Assembly: GCA_017619935.1 (NCBI GenBank)
Contig: JAFZRJ010000038.1
Location: 1-43,812, forward strand
DNA from: Muribaculaceae bacterium
GTDB lineage: Bacteria > Bacteroidota > Bacteroidia > Bacteroidales > Muribaculaceae
Direction: 5' to 3'
Length of the DNA stretch: 43,812 nucleotides
Position numbers and translations under genes: made by a program. This document shows, piece by piece, positions 7,061 to 14,005 of this stretch; the first letter of the stretch is position 1; every line of letters begins with the position of its first letter. The notes under the pieces were generated by a model, which was given only the letters and a program-made list of their open reading frames with translations, searched no databases and had not been told where the DNA came from.

Positions 7061-7615
7061 ATGGATGAGTTGAGAAAGACCGTGTTTCTGATGGGCTTCC
7101 CGTGTTGCGGCAAGACCACGCTGGGCCGTGAGTTGGAGCGGCTCAAGGGCTGGCCGTTCATCGACTTGGACGAGTGGATAGAGAACCGAGAGGGCAAAAC
7201 CGTCAAGCAACTCTTTGACGAAGTGGGGGAGCAAGGCTTTCGCCAAATCGAAAACGATGCCCTGCGTGCACTGGCGCAGCATCCGGGCGTTGTGGCGTGT
7301 GGCGGTGGAACGCCCTGTGGGCCTGGCAACATGGAACTGATGAATGCCAGCGGGCTCACCGTGTGGCTCACTACCGGCGAAAAGCGGCTGGTGGCCCGTC
7401 TGTGCCTTCCCGAGCATCGCTACAAGCGCCCGCATGTGGCCGCGATGACCGACGAGGAAATTGCGCGGTATGTGCACCGCACCATCAAGGAGCGTCAGTC
7501 CAGTTACGCTTTGGCGCAAGTACGGTTTGACTCCACCGAGATTGAAACGGCGCAGGAAACCACCGCCACGGCTCGGCGACTGGCACGACTCATCATTCAA
7601 GAAACAAAATCGTAA
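7061..7615 (+). CDS. aroK: shikimate kinase
   Basis: 184 aa, the family norm is about 170-180. It phosphorylates shikimate with ATP in aromatic amino acid synthesis (cytoplasm). The P-loop is GFPCCGKT (12-19). Shikimate-binding residues sit in DLDEWIE (about 35-41), FRQIE (60-64) and CGGGTP (80-85). The lid region has RYKRPHV, and ERQSSYA matches the Y-containing motif near the C-terminus. The cysteine pair in the P-loop (PCC instead of the common MGA or MGS) is a little unusual but keeps the GxxxxGKT frame. The ATG at 7061 puts the P-loop at the usual distance from the N-terminus. The promoter lies so close that the mRNA may be leaderless. Confidence 0.95.
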   Translation: MDELRKTVFLMGFPCCGKTTLGRELERLKGWPFIDLDEWIENREGKTVKQLFDEVGEQGFRQIENDALRALAQHPGVVACGGGTPCGPGNMELMNASGLTVWLTTGEKRLVARLCLPEHRYKRPHVAAMTDEEIARYVHRTIKERQSSYALAQVRFDSTEIETAQETTATARRLARLIIQETKS

Positions 7616-7731
7616 TCCAGAATTGCCGTTTTTTCAGAGAGGCGATGGCGCTTGAACGCACATTGCGCTGCCCCCTGAACTGGGTCAAATCTTATTAATT
7701 GTTAATTTTTCGGTTTTATTTTTCACTGCTA

Positions 7732-7762
7732 GTTGCCAATTGTCAATTATTAGTTACCTTTG
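7732..7762 (+). promoter_or_regulatory. promoter of tRNA-Ala
   Basis: GTTG (7732-7735), 19 bases, TACCTTTG (7755-7762). Predicted start within a few bases of the mature 5' end at 7773. Confidence 0.65.
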
Positions 7763-7772
7763 CAGCCGCAAT

Positions 7773-7845
7773 GGGGCACTAGCTCATCTGGTAGAGCGCA
7801 ACACTGGCAGTGTTGAGGTAAGCGGTTCGAGTCCGCTGTGCTCCA
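7773..7845 (+). tRNA. tRNA-Ala (anticodon GGC)
   Basis: Acceptor GGGGCAC/GTGCTCC with A discriminator, D-arm AGCTCATCTGGTAGAGC, anticodon stem CAACA/TGTTG around CTGGCAG (GGC), T-arm GCGGTTCGAGTCCGC. No encoded CCA. Confidence 0.97.
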
Positions 7846-7850
7846 CAAAC

Positions 7851-7889
7851 GAGAAACGCAAGCAGCTATTTAGGTTGCTTGCGTTTCTC
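7851..7889 (+). terminator. hairpin after tRNA-Ala
   Basis: A perfect 14-bp inverted repeat (GAGAAACGCAAGCA with TGCTTGCGTTTCTC), followed by a short, weak T-rich run (ATTATT). Probably ends the tRNA transcript and may also serve the opposing gene. Confidence 0.7.
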
Positions 7890-7938
7890 ATTATTGCAGT
7901 GTGTCTTGGTTGAAGCCACTGCACTTTGCATCAAGTCA

Positions 7939-9405
7939 TTATTTGATGACTTTGGTGGCTGTGGTTGAACCGTCGGAGTAGGTCGTGACCTTGATGTTGA
8001 TGCCATCGAAGGGCTTGTCGCTGGTCATGCCCGCAGCGTTCACGTACTTAACGGCTACAACACTCTCCTCTGAAGTCAGAGCGGTAATGCCAGTAATGGT
8101 CTCCTCGGTAAGGGTTACCTCATTGATGCCGTCTTCAGGTACCGTCTGCGAAGAATATCCTTCCTTGCTGAAGGTGAGGTTGTAGTTGGCATCGGCAGGT
8201 ACTTCCAGCGAGAACGAGCCATCGGCACCCGTGGTGGTGGTATATTCACCCTCGGCACGGCGCATGATTCCCTGGCCATTGTTCTCTACGACTGGCACGG
8301 CGGTAACTGTCACACCTGCCAGAGGATTGTTATGAGCGTCACGAACCACACCGGTGAGAGTCTTGGTTTCAGGCTCGGGGGCGGGGAATCCAGTGACGGT
8401 GAGCACGCCATTCTCGATGGTGAGAGTGTACTCGGCTTCATCGGCAAGATACATGTCGCCGCCTTTATCCTCAGTGACATCTGCAGTGTTGTCTTCGGCA
8501 GTAAGCGTCTTGGTTCCACCGAGCCAACTTCCTGTTTCGTTAACAATCTTGAAAGAGCCGCTGAACGTCTCGGTAATCTCAAACACACCATCGCTTACCT
8601 CGGTGAACGGATGAGATGTTGTATTCCAACTGTTGAAATTGCCCACTAGATAGTAAGCCTTGTCGGGGACAATTTCTTGCGTGAGTTGGATGTTGAGTTT
8701 GCACGAATTTTCGGTGACTTCGGTAATAGTGAGCGTCACGTTTCCGCTGACGGGGAAGTTCATGTTATTGGTATTTCCACTAACCATGTCGTTGTCTCCC
8801 ACAGCAAGGCTGCCGTTGTAGCGGCAACCACTGTTGAACACATTCCAATTAGAGTCGAACGTGTCGTTTTCACCTACGCCTGCCAGTTTGAACTGGCTAA
8901 CGGAAGCCCCTTCATAGACGAGGGTGTAGGTACCGTCGCCGTTGTTGGTGAAAGTCTGCGCGGCTGTCGGAGGCATGTTCCATCCACCAAAAGCAGTACC
9001 TGTTACAACAAATTTGCGCTTAGTGGCGTCAAAAGGTTCTGCTACTTGCAGGGCAATTTTGGCCTGATCGGTCGAATAGTTGTACTGAATCACGTATTCA
9101 CCGCTAGTGGCTAACTTCCAAGCTCCACCGCTCTTAGTGGATTCCCAGTCGCCCGAGGGGGCGGCATCACCCGTCATCGGGCCACGCTGGCTGCTCCACG
9201 ACTGCGAGTCCTTAAAGAAAGCGAAATAAGTACCAGCCGTGAGGTTGGCGGTGTAGGTGTAGATGCCGTTGTCGTTGGTCATCTCCACGTTTCCACTTTC
9301 GCTCCATCCGTTGAATGCATCGCCCACCAGCCACATGGCTGCCTGTGCATTCAAACCAAGCATTGCAAGCAATGCCACAATCATCAAAGTGTAATGTTTT
9401 TTCAT
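7939..9405 (-). CDS. exported SusE/F-like multidomain protein with C-terminal tail signature
   Basis: 488 aa. Signal peptide at residues 1-22, ending in QAA. Three related beta-sandwich modules follow, each opening with a [YW]LVG.FN.W or VVTG.AF.GW motif (near residues 25, 132 and 270). This is the layout of SusE/SusF-type starch-binding modules and CBM48-like folds. Residues about 370-440 look like a carboxypeptidase-regulatory-like (CarboxypepD_reg) domain (GVVRDAHNNPLAGVTV). The C-terminal 40 residues carry the tail seen in two other proteins here (SDKPFDGINI ... KVIK). No lipobox Cys follows the signal peptide, so it is probably not a SusE-type lipoprotein. No susC/susD genes are adjacent. 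Glycan binding at the cell surface is inferred from the modules. Confidence 0.75.
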   Translation of the reverse strand: MKKHYTLMIVALLAMLGLNAQAAMWLVGDAFNGWSESGNVEMTNDNGIYTYTANLTAGTYFAFFKDSQSWSSQRGPMTGDAAPSGDWESTKSGGAWKLATSGEYVIQYNYSTDQAKIALQVAEPFDATKRKFVVTGTAFGGWNMPPTAAQTFTNNGDGTYTLVYEGASVSQFKLAGVGENDTFDSNWNVFNSGCRYNGSLAVGDNDMVSGNTNNMNFPVSGNVTLTITEVTENSCKLNIQLTQEIVPDKAYYLVGNFNSWNTTSHPFTEVSDGVFEITETFSGSFKIVNETGSWLGGTKTLTAEDNTADVTEDKGGDMYLADEAEYTLTIENGVLTVTGFPAPEPETKTLTGVVRDAHNNPLAGVTVTAVPVVENNGQGIMRRAEGEYTTTTGADGSFSLEVPADANYNLTFSKEGYSSQTVPEDGINEVTLTEETITGITALTSEESVVAVKYVNAAGMTSDKPFDGINIKVTTYSDGSTTATKVIK

Positions 9406-9461
9406 AAATTAATTGATTAATTGATAATGAAATAATATATAAATCTCTAAATTTCCGATTG

Positions 9462-9469
9462 CAAATGTA
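9462..9469 (-). promoter_or_regulatory. -7 promoter element of the SusE/F-like gene
   Basis: Minus-strand TACATTTG, exact -7 match, in the 77-base gap after the lrp-like gene. Predicted leader about 50 bases. Confidence 0.55.
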
Positions 9470-9482
9470 AGTATGTTGGTCA

Positions 9483-9953
9483 CTATTCGTTGTCGTAGTG
9501 GATGGGGATTTCGCGGGCAATGCTTTGTTGCAGCGAAATAAGCGTCTCGGTGGCGGTGACGCCGGGGATGTGTTGGATGCGGTCGTTGAGCAGTTCCATC
9601 AGGTGCTGGTTGTCGCGGGCGTAAAGCTTAATGAGCATGGTGTAGCTCCCGGTGGTGAAATGGCACTCGACCACTTCGCGAATCTTTTCCAGTTCGGGCA
9701 CCACGTCACGATACATCGACCCTCGCTCGAGCTGGATGCCGATGTAAGTGCAAGTGGTGTATCCCAGCATGATGGGATTGACTTGGTATCCACTGCCTGT
9801 GATGACTCCCATGTCGATCATGCGCTGGATGCGCTGATGAATGGCGGCTCTCGACACGCCACACTCTACCGCCACATCTTTCGAGGCAATGCGGGCGTTC
9901 CTCATGATTATTTCAAGAATCTTACGATCTAAGTTGTCAATTCGGTCCATCAT
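9483..9953 (-). CDS. Lrp/AsnC-family transcription regulator
   Basis: 156 aa, typical length. Residues 1-60 are the winged HTH: LDRKILEII at 8-16, then the recognition region VSRAAIHQRIQRM at about 33-45. Residues 65-145 are the RAM/AsnC ligand-binding domain, with the usual TGSYTMLIKLYARD strand-turn (about 101-114). Members act as octameric sensors of amino acids or related effectors and control their transport or metabolism. Downstream on the same strand is the SusE/F-like gene with its own promoter; upstream are two peptide transporters, a plausible but unproven target. Either of the first two Met codons could be used. Confidence 0.9.
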   Translation of the reverse strand: MMDRIDNLDRKILEIIMRNARIASKDVAVECGVSRAAIHQRIQRMIDMGVITGSGYQVNPIMLGYTTCTYIGIQLERGSMYRDVVPELEKIREVVECHFTTGSYTMLIKLYARDNQHLMELLNDRIQHIPGVTATETLISLQQSIAREIPIHYDNE

Positions 9954-10006
9954 GATAGTATTTATTTAAAGTTGAGTAAAAGGGATGTTCCAAGACATTC
10001 CAAGTG

Positions 10007-10014
10007 CAAAAGTA
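10007..10014 (-). promoter_or_regulatory. -7 promoter element of the lrp-like gene
   Basis: Minus-strand TACTTTTG, exact -7 match; -33 box not obvious. Predicted start near 10000. Confidence 0.55.
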
Positions 10015-10035
10015 TGATATATATTTGAGATTTCA

Positions 10036-10080
10036 TAAAAGATTAGTAGGTTTCCGGTCGGAAAACCTACTAATTTTTGT
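10036..10080. terminator. intrinsic terminator after the first POT gene
   Basis: Long stem ATTAGTAGGTTT / AAACCTACTAAT extended by CCG/CGG, with T-runs on both sides. It closes the minus-strand transporter transcript before the lrp promoter. Confidence 0.85.
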
Positions 10081-10115
10081 TAAACCCTAAATAAGCGTCC
10101 TGCAATAGGCCGCGG

Positions 10116-11636
10116 TTATTTGGCCACTTTCTCAAGATGTTTCATCATGACGAACATGAATCCTGCCGAGATGACACACAGCGCGATGAACACGCACCAC
10201 ACTTGCCACAGCGGCATGTCGCCCCACAGATAACCGCCCACGCTCACGAGGAAATTGCCAAGCGCGGTGGAGGCGAACCAGCCACCCATCATCAAACCTT
10301 TGAGTTTGGGAGGCGCCACCTTGGTGACAAAGGAAATGCCCATGGGTGAGAGCAGGAGTTCGCCGAAGGTAAGAACCAGATAGGTGGAAATGAGCCAGTT
10401 GGGCGACACCAGCGTTCCAGCGTCGCCAGCCAGTTGTTGCTCGTTGGGCGTGAGCAGTCCCATCGACCCCACCGCCATGATGACATAGGCCACGGCGGCC
10501 ACGAGCATACCGTAGGCAATCTTTCGTGGTGCGCTGGGCTCTTTCCCTCGATTGGCCAGTGCGCCGAAGATGGCAATGCTCACGGGAGTGAGCGCCACCA
10601 CAAAGCAGGGGTTGAACTGCTGGAAGATGGGTGCGTCCAACTTGGTGCTTTCGGGCAGCATAAAGTATCGTGCAATCAGGAAAATAACCGATAGGACAAT
10701 TACGCCGGCGGCAATGCCCTTGGTCTTTGTCGTCTTGCTCTGGAACACGGCAAACAGGGCATAGACAATGAAGATGCAGGCCACCAGATTCCACACGTCA
10801 AAAGCCATGCTTTGCAGACCGCTGGCGCTTTTCGCCGTAAATTCGTTGGCGAAGAACGTGAGCGTGAGACCGTTCTGGTGGAATGCCATCCAGAAGAAGA
10901 TGACCACGATGAACACCAGTATCAAGGCAATGACACGGCGCGACGTCTCCCCGGCGGGCAAGGTGTCGGCGTTTTCAGCGCCTTGTTTTTTCTTGCTGAT
11001 TGAACTCATCTCGGTGTGGCGGAATGTGGAGCGGAACGCATAGTAGATGGCAATGCTCACCACCAGCGAGATGCAGGCCACCCCGAAGGCAAAGTGATAA
11101 CTATCGGCCTCGCTCACACCCAGATGTGTCTGTGCATATTCCATCACCTTGACGGCAGCAGTGGGCGCAAACATGGCGCCTATGTTGATAGCCATGTAGA
11201 AGATGCTGAATGCGGCATCGCGGCGGTCGGCGTAGCGCGGGTCATCGTAGAGATTGCCCACCATCACTTGCAGGTTGCCCTTAAACAGTCCCGTGCCAGC
11301 ACTGATGAGTACCAACGCCCCCATCATTGTCCACAACGCGATGTTGTCGCCACCCATCGGCACCGCTAGGGCAACATATCCCAGGAACATAATCATGATG
11401 CCGGTGGTGACCATCTTGCCATAGCCGAAAATGTCGGCAAGAATGCCGCCAATAACAGGCAAGAAATAAACCAGCATCAGGAATGAACTGTAGATGAGTC
11501 CGGCAGTGCCAGGTTCCAAACCGAAATTGGCGCGCAGGAACAGCGCGAACACGGCAATCATGGTGTAATAGCCGAAGCGCTCGCCGGTGTTGGCCAGCGC
11601 CAAGGCATAAAGTCCTTTAGGTTGATTTTCAAACAT
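10116..11636 (-). CDS. POT/PTR-family peptide MFS transporter
   Basis: 506 aa, about 12-14 membrane helices. It opens MFENQPKGLYALALANTGER, and the first helix holds the POT signature region ending GERFGYY (24-30). FKGNLQ in helix 4 and the helix-7 block FWMAFHQNGLTLTFFA are also characteristic of POT carriers, which import di- and tripeptides with protons across the inner membrane. The position usually held by the first Glu of ExxERF is Asn here. The ATG at 11636 matches the start of the paralogue next door (MFKNHPKGL); the longer frame would run through the promoter at 11687. Lies 157 bases after the second transporter gene, which is transcribed in the same direction. Confidence 0.93.
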   Translation of the reverse strand: MFENQPKGLYALALANTGERFGYYTMIAVFALFLRANFGLEPGTAGLIYSSFLMLVYFLPVIGGILADIFGYGKMVTTGIMIMFLGYVALAVPMGGDNIALWTMMGALVLISAGTGLFKGNLQVMVGNLYDDPRYADRRDAAFSIFYMAINIGAMFAPTAAVKVMEYAQTHLGVSEADSYHFAFGVACISLVVSIAIYYAFRSTFRHTEMSSISKKKQGAENADTLPAGETSRRVIALILVFIVVIFFWMAFHQNGLTLTFFANEFTAKSASGLQSMAFDVWNLVACIFIVYALFAVFQSKTTKTKGIAAGVIVLSVIFLIARYFMLPESTKLDAPIFQQFNPCFVVALTPVSIAIFGALANRGKEPSAPRKIAYGMLVAAVAYVIMAVGSMGLLTPNEQQLAGDAGTLVSPNWLISTYLVLTFGELLLSPMGISFVTKVAPPKLKGLMMGGWFASTALGNFLVSVGGYLWGDMPLWQVWCVFIALCVISAGFMFVMMKHLEKVAK

Positions 11637-11686
11637 AATGGTTACATTATTATATTGATAATGATATAGGCTTGGAAAGCGAGTGA

Positions 11687-11718
11687 CAAAGGTATTAAAC
11701 TCTGCCAATATATGCAAC
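11687..11718 (-). promoter_or_regulatory. promoter of the first POT gene
   Basis: Minus strand GTTG (11718-11715), 20 bases, TACCTTTG (11694-11687). Predicted leader about 44 bases. Confidence 0.65.
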
Positions 11719-11793
11719 AACTTTCAAAACAAACCGACGCAAACAGAGTTTGATGTTTGCGCCGGTTGATATAGCGACGAATTGTCGGGATGC

Positions 11794-13347
11794 TTATTTG
11801 GTCACTCGCTCAAGCCACTTGACCATGGCGAGCATCACACCCATAGAAATCAAGCAAACAATCACAAACACTGTCCAGCACTGCCACAATGGAATCTTGT
11901 TGTACATCATGGTACCAATGGGAAGGAGCAGGTTGCCGATGGCGGTTGTTCCGAGCCACAGACCCTGGCACAGACCGAGCATGGTCTTGGGGGCCACCTT
12001 CGAAACGAATGACAGACCCAGCGGGGAGATGAACAACTCAGCCACTGTGAGCAGGAAGTAAGTAGCAATCATGACCCACGGACCGGCCTTCATGCTCATC
12101 ACGGTAGAGGCCTCCATCTGCTTGAACTCGGTTCCCGAGGGATATCCTGCCGTGTAAGAATAAATGGCGAGGAAGCAGTAGGCCAAACCTGCGATAAACA
12201 TACCATAGGCAATTTTACGAGGTGTAGAGATTTCTTTGCCACGTTTGCTCAGAGATCCGAAAATGAGCATGATGATGGGGGTGAGTACAATCACGAAGAA
12301 CGGGTTCACCGCTTGCCACAATTCGGCGGGCAGCTGGTCGCTCTTCACGAAGTCGCGAGCGAAGAACGAGAGCGATACACCATTCTGATGGAATGAGAAC
12401 CAGAAGAAAATCACCACGCCGAGCACTGCAAAGAGGGCGTAGAGGCGTTGTTTGAGTTCCTTGGCCATCGAAGCTTTCTCTTCGGGCGACAGTTCGACTG
12501 AAGCGGCAGCCTCTTTCTTGCCTGGGGTGGGGAACAAACCTTTCTTGGTGACAAAAATGGTCAATGAAATGAGCATGGCGATAACCGATGCGATGAAAGC
12601 GAAGTGCACCCCCTGGTTAAAGACCGTGAGGTAGTTTTGGCAAGCGTCGACCGAAGCGGCGCCATCAATACCGGCCTTTACCATATATTCCTGGAGGTTG
12701 GCCATCTGGTCGGCAGGGAGCACACCGTCGATGTACTGGTGGCACAGTGCGGGGAGTTCGGCCACATATTTATAGCCGAAGCGTCCCAACCACCACTTAC
12801 GCAAGAACGGTGCGATGAAAGGGGCAATCAGACCGCCAATATTGATAAACACATAGAAAATCTGGAAACCTGTGTCGCGGTGGCCTTGCACTTTTTTCAG
12901 CGCCTCAGGGCCTTCTTTGGCGGCATCGGCCTCCAAATCGTCGTACATTTGTCCCACGATGGCCTGCAAGTTGCCCTTGAACAAGCCGTTACCGAACGCA
13001 ATCAGCACCAACGCCACTACGGTCAGCACCAGCAGTCCTGTCATGGTGCCCTTGGTGGCAGTAATGGGGATAGCCAGTGTCACATAGCCCAGGGCCATGA
13101 TGATGATACCGGTCATGATGGTGCCCTTGTAGTTCTGTGTGCGGTCGGCAATGATGCCTCCCACCAAACTCAGCACATAGATAGCAGCCAAGAAAATAGA
13201 ATAGATAAGCGACGCTTTCTCATCGGCCAGACCGAATTTTGAGCACAAAAACAGCGAAAGCACAGCCGCCATGATGTAGTACCCGAAACGCTCACCCATA
13301 TTACTGAGCGCGGCGGGTATCAATCCTTTGGGATGGTTTTTGAACAT
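11794..13347 (-). CDS. POT/PTR-family peptide MFS transporter, paralogue
   Basis: 517 aa. Clearly the same family as its neighbour: MFKNHPKGL at the start, NMGERFGYY in helix 1, FKGNLQA, and FWFSFHQNGVSLSFFA in helix 7. It differs by longer loops, notably a charged insert after MYDD (about residues 140-160) and an insertion of about 45 residues before the middle loop with WWLGRFGYKYV, so the substrate range may differ. The ATG at 13347 is chosen by alignment with the paralogue. I see no exact -7 box directly upstream, so it may be read from sufE or from a weak promoter. Two non-identical POT genes in tandem suggest an old duplication. Confidence 0.93.
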   Translation of the reverse strand: MFKNHPKGLIPAALSNMGERFGYYIMAAVLSLFLCSKFGLADEKASLIYSIFLAAIYVLSLVGGIIADRTQNYKGTIMTGIIIMALGYVTLAIPITATKGTMTGLLVLTVVALVLIAFGNGLFKGNLQAIVGQMYDDLEADAAKEGPEALKKVQGHRDTGFQIFYVFINIGGLIAPFIAPFLRKWWLGRFGYKYVAELPALCHQYIDGVLPADQMANLQEYMVKAGIDGAASVDACQNYLTVFNQGVHFAFIASVIAMLISLTIFVTKKGLFPTPGKKEAAASVELSPEEKASMAKELKQRLYALFAVLGVVIFFWFSFHQNGVSLSFFARDFVKSDQLPAELWQAVNPFFVIVLTPIIMLIFGSLSKRGKEISTPRKIAYGMFIAGLAYCFLAIYSYTAGYPSGTEFKQMEASTVMSMKAGPWVMIATYFLLTVAELFISPLGLSFVSKVAPKTMLGLCQGLWLGTTAIGNLLLPIGTMMYNKIPLWQCWTVFVIVCLISMGVMLAMVKWLERVTK

Positions 13348-13440
13348 AATGTTTAGTTTTTTAGTTATTGAATTGAGTGATATATTCATTACTAACTCAT
13401 CAATCTCGGAGGTCTCAAAGAACTTCAGGATAATGAGATG

Positions 13441-13884
13441 TTATTCGATTTCGGTGGGTTCGTCCTCGTCGGGCAGCGCTGCCAGGGCGGTGGTGCGGAT
13501 GCGCTTCACCATGGCGACCAGGCCATTACTGCGAGTGGGCGACAGGTGCTCCTGCAAGCCGATGGCTTCGATAAAATGCAAGTCGCTGTCGAGAATCTCC
13601 CGTGGAGTGTGGTCGCTGAGCACCTTAACGAGCATAGCCACTATGCCCTTGACAATCATCGCGTCGCTGTCGGCTTCAAAATGAAGCAAGCCGTCGCGCA
13701 ACTCGGCATGCAGCCACACGCGACTCTGACAGCCGTCAATCAAGTTGTCGGCCGTCTTGTATTGTTCGTCAAGAGGCGGGAGTTCGTTGCCCAAATCGAT
13801 GATGAGGGCATAGCGATCCATCCAGTCGTCAATCATCTCGAATTCCTCGATGATTTCGTTTTGAAGCTCGTTAATGGTTTTCAT
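13441..13884 (-). CDS. sufE: SufE-family cysteine-desulfurase activator
   Basis: 147 aa, the normal size. SufE takes persulfide sulfur from the cysteine desulfurase SufS on one cysteine and passes it to the Fe-S scaffold. That cysteine is in LIDGCQSRVWL (Cys52). Preceding GNELPPLDEQYKTADN and following ADSDAMIVKGIVAML and TPREIL are family hallmarks. The C-terminal extension is acidic (LPDEDEPTEIE). The ATG at 13884 gives MKTINELQNEI, a usual SufE start; the longer frame would cross a promoter and terminator. No sufBCDS genes are in the window. Confidence 0.92.
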   Translation of the reverse strand: MKTINELQNEIIEEFEMIDDWMDRYALIIDLGNELPPLDEQYKTADNLIDGCQSRVWLHAELRDGLLHFEADSDAMIVKGIVAMLVKVLSDHTPREILDSDLHFIEAIGLQEHLSPTRSNGLVAMVKRIRTTALAALPDEDEPTEIE

Positions 13885-13908
13885 GAAAGACGCATTAATT
13901 CCAATCGT

Positions 13909-13916
13909 CAAATTTA
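13909..13916 (-). promoter_or_regulatory. -7 promoter element of sufE
   Basis: Minus-strand TAAATTTG, exact -7 match. Predicted leader about 20 bases; fixes the start at 13884. Confidence 0.55.
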
Positions 13917-13942
13917 CACATTTTCTGCCAAACAGAAAAGCG

Positions 13943-13982
13943 AAACCGCGATTTTCATGTAAAATACACGAAATCGCGGTTT
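13943..13982 (-). terminator. intrinsic terminator after the PpiD/SurA-like gene
   Basis: Perfect 12-bp inverted repeat AAACCGCGATTT / AAATCGCGGTTT, followed on the minus strand by a short T-rich run (CGCTTTTC). Confidence 0.75.
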
Positions 13983-14005
13983 GCAATATTATCCGTTTTT
14001 GTTCA

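Noticed and set aside
7939-9405. Polysaccharide utilisation locus (susCD-type) around the SusE/F-like gene
   Set aside because: No SusD homologue or glycoside hydrolase is adjacent; the beta-barrel protein at 22112 is distant and lacks SusC features.
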